NCBI GenBank assembly: GCA_024653215.1
Contig: JANLFU010000004.1
Location: forward strand, 155,574 to 219,573
DNA: 64,000 nucleotides
Origin: Candidatus Saccharicenans sp.
GTDB lineage: Bacteria; Acidobacteriota; Aminicenantia; Aminicenantales; Saccharicenantaceae
Reading direction: 5' to 3'
The notes beneath the pieces are model-generated. The model was given only the letters and a program-made list of their open reading frames with translations, did no database searches and was not told the origin of the DNA. Positions within the stretch are counted from its first letter, which is position 1, and every line of letters begins with the position of its first letter. The position numbers were made by a program, and so were the translations under genes. Below, one piece after another: positions 63,432-64,000 of the stretch.

Positions 63432-64000
63432 TTATTTCTGGCCGAAAGCCTTCTTTATTTCGGCCAGGCCCACGCCAAAAATTTTCCTGGCGATCGGGTC
63501 CAGGTCTTTCTCCTCGCCCTGGATGTGGATGGTGGTGTGCACGTGCCGCAGCGATTCTCCGGGGTTGAGGATGGCTCCGGGCGAGGAAGTCTCCAGTTCG
63601 TAGAACGGCCCGAAAGGCTTGGCCCCGGGAGCAGCCGGGCCATCGTTATAGCTGTTGACCACGTCTCCAGCATATGGGTCCTTCTGAATTTCCCACATGG
63701 AGTTGACATAGCTGTGTTCGGCCGGGTTGTCGGGCAGGGTCAGGTGGACAATGGTCAGAACGCGGTTTCCGGCATCGTAGCTTCCACAGAAGGGAAGAAC
63801 CCGCAGGGGCGAGATCCCGATCTTGCTGCGATACTGGCCGTCCCCCTTGAAATAGATGACGCCGTCGGCGATTTTAAGGCGGTCAGCCGGCACCTTGCCA
63901 AAGTAGGCGTCGTTGACCACCGGCCCGAGTTCTTCTTCCGGTCCCATTTTATAAGGAATAACTATGGTGGTATCGGGCGAAGGGTTGAACATGCCCAGGA
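63432..64000 (-). CDS. C-terminal part of a protein of unknown function (DUF6786-like)
   Basis: The frame is open to the window edge, so the true start lies beyond 64000; the 5'-most visible in-frame ATG is at 63992. About 188 residues are visible. They are beta-rich, with PADRLKIADGVIYFKGDGQYRSKIG, and end in NPGESLRHVHTTIHIQGEE and a short helix. The pattern reminds me of DUF6786 proteins, secreted proteins of unknown function, but I hold this loosely. No enzyme motif is recognised. A GC-rich hairpin follows the stop. Confidence 0.7.
   Translation of the reverse strand, partial: LGMFNPSPDTTIVIPYKMGPEEELGPVVNDAYFGKVPADRLKIADGVIYFKGDGQYRSKIGISPLRVLPFCGSYDAGNRVLTIVHLTLPDNPAEHSYVNSMWEIQKDPYAGDVVNSYNDGPAAPGAKPFGPFYELETSSPGAILNPGESLRHVHTTIHIQGEEKDLDPIARKIFGVGLAEIKKAFGQK

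Overview
This window looks like ordinary chromosome from a diderm (Gram-negative type) bacterium with mid-50s % GC. I find no insertion sequence, prophage, CRISPR array, rRNA or tRNA. The diderm call rests on Lpt lipopolysaccharide-export genes (lptE, an LptC/LptA-type fusion, lptB), a complete tolQ-tolR-tolA-tolB-pal-cpoB cluster and several lipoproteins. The gene set (F-type ATPase with paired b subunits, regulatory PTS with HPr kinase, VKOR-DsbA fusion, ComEC) would fit an uncultivated Aminicenantota/Acidobacteriota-like lineage. That placement is inference from family knowledge, not something the sequence proves.

Layout. 1-6.3 kb: a lipoprotein, a secreted coiled-coil protein, comEC, an exported M20 amidohydrolase, and a YtxH / DUF948-like envelope pair. 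6.4-9.3 kb: a three-gene iron/cobalamin-type ABC importer with a palindrome over its promoter. 9.5-14.4 kb: leuS-lptE-holA, convergent rpsT, then dtd. 14.4-15.1 kb: a 676-bp non-coding block with stacked hairpins. 15.1-18.9 kb: ftsY-ribD-ribE-ribBA on the minus strand. 19.0-29.8 kb: one long plus-strand run, recJ-lptCA-lptB-rpoN-hpf-ptsN-hprK-rapZ-EIIA(Man)-ptsH-ptsI, which links RecJ, LPS transport, sigma-54 and a regulatory phosphotransferase chain with no sugar permease. 29.8-35.4 kb: Tol-Pal genes, ssb and a small cupin (minus). 35.5-37.6 kb: Ktr-type potassium uptake. 37.6-44.2 kb: a DUF1998 repair-type helicase divergent from uvrA-holB-PSP1, with a 19-bp near-palindrome between them. 44.2-46.7 kb: an ECF sigma / anti-sigma pair and an HD-GYP protein. 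46.7-51.2 kb: ftsK, rsmA and a dicarboxylate/amino-acid symporter. 51.3-54.0 kb: an atypical receiver protein, accD and folC. 54.1-60.5 kb: ATP synthase b-b-delta-alpha-gamma-beta-epsilon (a and c absent) and a tRNA/RNA methyltransferase. 60.5-64 kb: VKOR-DsbA fusion, a saccharopine-dehydrogenase-like protein, and a partial gene running off the edge.

The most notable regulatory pattern is the position of sigma-70-like promoters. For uvrA, recJ, ftsY, tolQ, ftsK and the DUF948-like gene the -10 element lies only 6-9 nt before the start codon, and five of the six have no Shine-Dalgarno sequence. This suggests leaderless transcription is common here. Protein-level oddities are a receiver domain with Glu at the phospho-acceptor site, an HPr kinase without its N-terminal domain, a UvrA about 100 residues short between zinc finger I and signature I, and a TolA whose middle is glycine-rich. 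I do not claim a wholly new system. The best candidates for new biology are the divergent uvrA/helicase operator, the structured non-coding block at 14.7 kb, and the palindrome-controlled atypical receiver.
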